Below, one piece after another: positions 59,517 to 64,000 of a DNA stretch of 64,000 bases (within the stretch, counting starts at the first letter, position 1; each line of letters starts with the position of its first letter). Below the pieces are notes generated by a model. It was not told where the DNA came from. It saw nothing but the letters and a program-made list of their open reading frames with translations, and did not search any database. The stretch comes from Sulfuricella sp. Its GTDB lineage: Bacteria > Pseudomonadota > Gammaproteobacteria > Burkholderiales > Sulfuricellaceae. Made by a program: the position numbers and the translations under genes. The stretch covers positions 1 through 64,000 of the forward strand of contig JAHFRP010000004.1 in NCBI GenBank assembly GCA_023266195.1. The letters run 5' to 3'.

Positions 59517-59909
59517 ATGCCGTACGCTGAAGCCTCTGTCTTGGAACAACGCGCAGCCCAGGAAGACCCGACCGTCAAGCTCCGCCTCATCCCCGGCGGG
59601 CGCCAGAAGAGCAGCAAGGGCGAGATGCGCAACGCGCGGCGCATCCCGCTCAACTGCCAGGTAAAAATTCGCGCCACCGAAAGCGGCGAGACCGCTTACG
59701 GCACCACCAAGGATTTGAGCGTGGACGGCGTGGCCATCGTCACCGACTATGTCCCGCGCTTCGGCCAGCTGCTTGAGATCCACGTCCTCCCGCCGCAAGG
59801 CTCCGCCACCAAGCCGCTGCGCGCGCTGGTCCAGGTCCGACGCTGCGTCCAGCTGGTTGCCGGCCGCAGCTATGAAATCGGCACGGCGATATTGAAAATT
59901 CGGGAATGA
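59517..59909 (+). CDS. PilZ domain protein
   Basis: This 130-residue protein has a PilZ domain over residues 40-125: the arginine motif NARRIPLNCQVKI and the D-x-S-x-x-G motif DLSVDGVAIVTD, which bind cyclic di-GMP. It is a single-domain cytoplasmic receptor that could affect motility or surface polysaccharide. The GGGAGGAACCT Shine-Dalgarno fixes the ATG at 59517. No cyclase or phosphodiesterase is nearby. Confidence 0.88.
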   Translation: MPYAEASVLEQRAAQEDPTVKLRLIPGGRQKSSKGEMRNARRIPLNCQVKIRATESGETAYGTTKDLSVDGVAIVTDYVPRFGQLLEIHVLPPQGSATKPLRALVQVRRCVQLVAGRSYEIGTAILKIRE

Positions 59910-59994
59910 GCTGGTAGCTGGTGGCGGGTAGCTGGTAGCTAAAAAAGAGCGCTTCGCGCTCCAGCCACAAGCTACCAGCTACAGGCCACAAGCC
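59909..59994. repeat. AGCTGGTAGCT/CTACAGGCCACAAG repeat (family J), copy 2
   Basis: AGCTGGTAGCTGGTGGCGGG and later CCACAAGCTACCAGCTACAG form inverted arms around GAGCGCTTCGCGCTC. It shares the words of the array at 46871-46977 but lacks the heptamer expansion. Confidence 0.75.
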
Positions 59995-59999
59995 ATCCC

Positions 60000-60335
60000 T
60001 CACCCCTTTTCATCCAGCGTCGTCGCCACGTCATCGCCGCGCCGCACCTTCTTTCTTCTCTCCACCCGGCTGCGGGTATCCAGAAACGGCTCGACGCGCG
60101 CGACGCGGCGGCACATGTCGCGCCGATCGGTGCGGACGCGCTGTTCGATCTGGGTGGGGGCGGCCTCTCTGTTCGGTCCGTCGGGCTTCTTGGCCCTGGG
60201 GTTGAAGCGCTGCGCCACCAGGGGCGCCAGCGTGCGCGGTTCGACCTGCCGCGGAGGCTGGACGGCGAAGAGGGGGCCGGGCAGGTCGGTTTCGGCGGCC
60301 GGGGCCACCGGCGGCAAATCGGGGGTGTAGCGCAT
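60000..60335 (-). CDS. Hypothetical basic protein
   Basis: This 111-residue protein starts MRYTPDLPPVAPAAETDLPG and has a proline-rich, probably disordered N-terminal half. The C-terminal half is basic and helical (RTDRRDMCRRVARVEPFLDT, RSRVERRKKVRRGDDVAT). It may bind nucleic acid. No family is recognised. A CCGAGG Shine-Dalgarno precedes the ATG at 60335. Confidence 0.6.
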   Translation of the reverse strand: MRYTPDLPPVAPAAETDLPGPLFAVQPPRQVEPRTLAPLVAQRFNPRAKKPDGPNREAAPTQIEQRVRTDRRDMCRRVARVEPFLDTRSRVERRKKVRRGDDVATTLDEKG

Positions 60336-60534
60336 AATCCTCGGAACCCTTTCAAATCCAAAAGACCGGCGGTCAACCGCCAATAGGAACCACAATGCCG
60401 ATATCGATATCGGTGCTCAACTGCATTAATCGGCCGCAGATCGAATTTCTTTAGGGGAACACTGAAAAAATACTGGATCCTCACCCGCGCAAGCGGGAAT
60501 GACGAAGTCGGAATAATCCTTAAAACCTCAGTTC

Positions 60535-60667
60535 AAGCCACAGAGATCACAGAGAACACAGAGATGACGCGGGTTTTTGGACATTTCCGTATTCACCAAA
60601 TTGGTGAGAACCGTTAGCCCGCAACCCATTGTTTTTCCTCTGTGAACTCTGTGTTCTCTGTGGCTAA
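60535..60667. repeat. Inverted CACAGAGAACACAGAG pair
   Basis: AAGCCACAGAGATCACAGAG AACACAGAG and its inverse CTCTGTGAACTCTGTGTTCT CTGTGGCT are about 75 bases apart. Confidence 0.85.
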
Positions 60668-60689
60668 ATGATTTTTCTAGGATTCAGCC

Positions 60690-60760
60690 GTTCCCCTCTC
60701 CCCTAACCCTCTCCCGCAAGCGGGCGAGGGGGACATGGCCTCGCTTGGCGAGTTTCACCC
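60690..60760. repeat. Family C repeat, upstream of prfC
   Basis: TTCCCCTCTCCCCTAACCCT CTCCCGCAAGCGGGCGAGGG, then GGCGAGTTTCA. It is the inverse of the unit at 49101-49166. Confidence 0.85.
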
Positions 60761-60847
60761 TAAATATTAGTTTCCGCCAGGCTATTTATCAATTGGCCAA
60801 ACCGCTATAATTTCGCCTCATTTTAGCTGCCGAAACAATCTTTTGCC

Positions 60848-62422
<1,575 letters not shown>

Positions 62423-62643
62423 GCATCTCCCTTCTCTCCCGAGGAGCGAGGGGCGTCCGCAGCGCCTGCAACCCTCTGTGACGCCTTGCCGTCGCCTTCA
62501 CTCGTCATAACCGGACAACTGTTCTCGGGATTTTATTGCCTACTCGTTCATAAGAAATCGTAGGGGCGAGACACGAACCGCATCGTTGGCGCCACCGCCG
62601 GCTCGGAGCGGCCGCGAGGCCGCTCCCACAGTCCGTCTCAGGA

Positions 62644-63030
62644 TCAGCCCCCGGTAAATCGCACGATATGGCGGCGGTCGCGCTTGGTGGGGCGGCCCTG
62701 GCGCTCCGCGCCGGGGGTCGCCTCGGCTTTCAGCTGCGCAGCCAGCGCCTCGCGCGCAGCCCGGCTTTCGGCGGTTTCCTGGTACAGCTTCGCCGCCTCG
62801 CTGGCCGGTCCGCGGCGCGCGGACAGGCCCAGCACCAGAACGGCGAATTCGAACCGGCCGATGTGGATTTCGAGCCGGTCGCCGACGCACACCGCCTTGG
62901 CCGGCTTGACGCGCGCGCCGTCGAGGTGCACCTTGCCGCCGTCCACCGCGTCCGCCGCGAGCGAGCGCGTCTTGAAGAAGCGCGCCGCCCACAGCCATTT
63001 GTCGATGCGCAGCTTATCTTCCGCGCTCAT
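62644..63030 (-). CDS. hslR: Heat shock protein 15 (S4 domain), ribosome-associated
   Basis: This 128-residue protein has an N-terminal S4 RNA-binding domain: LRIDKWLWAARFFKTRSLAA and GGKVHLDGARVKPAKAVCVG. The basic C-terminal end is RQGRPTKRDRRHIVRF. Hsp15 binds the free 50S subunit carrying a stalled nascent chain. Its start overlaps the stop of the upstream gene (ATGA), so translation is coupled. Confidence 0.9.
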   Translation of the reverse strand: MSAEDKLRIDKWLWAARFFKTRSLAADAVDGGKVHLDGARVKPAKAVCVGDRLEIHIGRFEFAVLVLGLSARRGPASEAAKLYQETAESRAAREALAAQLKAEATPGAERQGRPTKRDRRHIVRFTGG

Positions 63031-64000
63031 GCCGCGCCGCGACCCAAGCGCGCCAGCACCAGTTCCGCCAGCGTAGGCGAGCCGGTATCGCGGGCCGCGA
63101 ACCTCGCCCGCGCCACCGGCTGGGCAATGCCGGCGACTTGCGCCAGGTCGGCGGGCGTGCCGAGCAACACCGCGTCGCACGGCGTGGCGGCGATGGTGCG
63201 GCGCAGCTCGTCCAGCTGCTGCGCGCTGTAGCCCAGGGCCGGCAGCACCGCGCCCATCTGCGGGAAGCGCTCGTAGGCCGCGCGCAGCGAGCCGACCGCC
63301 CAGGGACGCGGATCCACCGGACGCGCGCCGAGCCGGCGCGCCGCCCAGGCGCCGACCGCCTCGGACAGCCCGCCGTGCGTGACGGAGGGGCCGTCTTCCA
63401 CCACCAGCACGTTTTTATCCCGGATCAGCTCGGGCCGGTCCACCGTCGCCGCCGAGTCCATCGGCACCACCGGCGCGGCGGGGTTGAGCGCCCGCGCCGC
63501 CGCCCGTGCGTGCGCGAGGCCCTCTTCAGTGGCGGCATTCGCCTTGTTGATGACAATGATGTCCGCCGCGCGCACGTTCGCCTCGCCGGGAAAATAGGCG
63601 TCCTCCTCGCCGGGGCGCAGCGGGTCGAGCACGACCACCGTCACATCGGGCCGGTAGAAAGCCATATCGTTGTTGCCGCCGTCCCACAGGATCACGTCCG
63701 CCTCGGCCTCCGCTCGCTCCAGGATGGCGCCGTAATCCACCCCGGAAAACACCACGCCGCCTTCGTCCACGTGCTGCTGGTATTCCTCCATTTCCTCGAC
63801 GGTGATGCCGGAGCCGGTCACGTCCCGGCTGGCGGCATAGCGTTCCACGCTCTTGTCGAGGCGCCCGTAGGGCATGGGATGACGCACCGCCACCGCCCGC
63901 CGCCCCGACTCGGCCAGCGCCGCGCGCAGGTAACGGGTCACCGTGCTCTTGCCGGCGCCGGTGCGCGCGGCGAGCACGGCGACCACCGGCCGGGCGGACT
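63027..64000 (-). CDS. Cyclic 2,3-diphosphoglycerate synthetase-like P-loop protein (5' end outside window)
   Basis: The visible 324 residues include a P-loop AARTGAGKSTVTRYL, then ILWDGGNNDMAFYRPDVTVV, YFPGEANVRAADIIVINKAN and VVEDGPSVTHGGLSEAVGAW. These match the cyclic 2,3-diphosphoglycerate synthetase/COG2403 GTPase group; bacterial members have no proven product. The frame stays open to the window edge (SARPV before VAVLAARTG), so about 100 N-terminal residues are missing. It overlaps hslR by four bases. Confidence 0.8.
   Translation of the reverse strand, partial: SARPVVAVLAARTGAGKSTVTRYLRAALAESGRRAVAVRHPMPYGRLDKSVERYAASRDVTGSGITVEEMEEYQQHVDEGGVVFSGVDYGAILERAEAEADVILWDGGNNDMAFYRPDVTVVVLDPLRPGEEDAYFPGEANVRAADIIVINKANAATEEGLAHARAAARALNPAAPVVPMDSAATVDRPELIRDKNVLVVEDGPSVTHGGLSEAVGAWAARRLGARPVDPRPWAVGSLRAAYERFPQMGAVLPALGYSAQQLDELRRTIAATPCDAVLLGTPADLAQVAGIAQPVARARFAARDTGSPTLAELVLARLGRGAA

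Larger units (their letters stand above)
60336..60847. other. Repeat-rich intergenic region before prfC
   Basis: About 510 bases. It contains a family H arm (60477-60505), the inverted CACAGAGAACACAGAG pair (60535-60667) and a family C repeat (60690-60760). The prfC promoter probably lies in the AT-richer end (near 60765-60815); exact boxes were not assigned. Confidence 0.65.

Overview
This window is GC-rich chromosomal DNA with the gene content of a betaproteobacterium. A sulfur- or iron-oxidising Nitrosomonadales-type organism is my best inference. The pointers are a two-cysteine DsrC, a tandem TusA protein beside a CysB-type regulator, a full-length NifJ, an ImuA-ImuB-DnaE2 mutasome under LexA, and a NasT-type nitrate assimilation cluster. 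No rRNA, tRNA, CRISPR array or insertion sequence with a transposase was recognised.

Layout. 1-3250 is a small accessory zone of decayed toxin-antitoxin type genes (HEPN, Phd/VapC fragments, one intact Phd/VapC pair, a DUF4160 gene with an internal deletion next to DUF2442). 3250-10000 carries pepD, an AsmA-like DUF748 protein, a SCO1-type protein, a thioredoxin and small conserved genes. 10190-18550 is a long minus-strand run: panD, panC, a soluble zinc-binding chemoreceptor, panB, a deoxynucleoside kinase, folK, pcnB, btuD, btuC and a HAD phosphatase. 18629-21226 has an orphan CbiM-like permease, a CysB-like regulator and a divergent tandem-TusA gene. 21291-27804 is the lexA-imuA-imuB-dnaE2 SOS mutagenesis operon, read leftwards from a clear LexA box. 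28054-32868 holds a DUF4258/DUF2283 pair, nifJ and dsrC, the last two each with a strong terminator. 33015-41823 carries hrpA, yaiI, a FadL-type porin, a cytidylate-kinase-like gene, an orphan ATP synthase epsilon-like gene and a LysR regulator.

42068-55304 is the nitrate and nitrite assimilation region: an HPP-CBS membrane protein, a CLC transporter, nasT, nrtA, nrtB, nrtD, nirD, nasA, nirB and a CinA/MoaB-like protein. Two sigma-54 promoters (before nasT and before nrtA) and an nrtA leader with two A1/G4 hexaloop hairpins followed by an intrinsic terminator give a coherent circuit: nitrogen limitation drives transcription through sigma-54, and NasT lets it read through the terminator. 55360-64000 carries small secreted proteins with a repeated domain, a YgiQ-type radical SAM protein, a PilZ protein, prfC, Hsp15 and the end of a cyclic 2,3-diphosphoglycerate synthetase-like gene that leaves the window.

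The most unusual property is the density of short palindromic repeats. I distinguish about ten families. They fill most intergenic gaps, several begin exactly at a stop codon, and copies lie in frame inside coding genes: three in hrpA, at least two in ygiQ, one in pepD, one at the dnaE2 N-terminus and one at the imuA C-terminus. All repeat and motif calls were made by eye; no database search was run.
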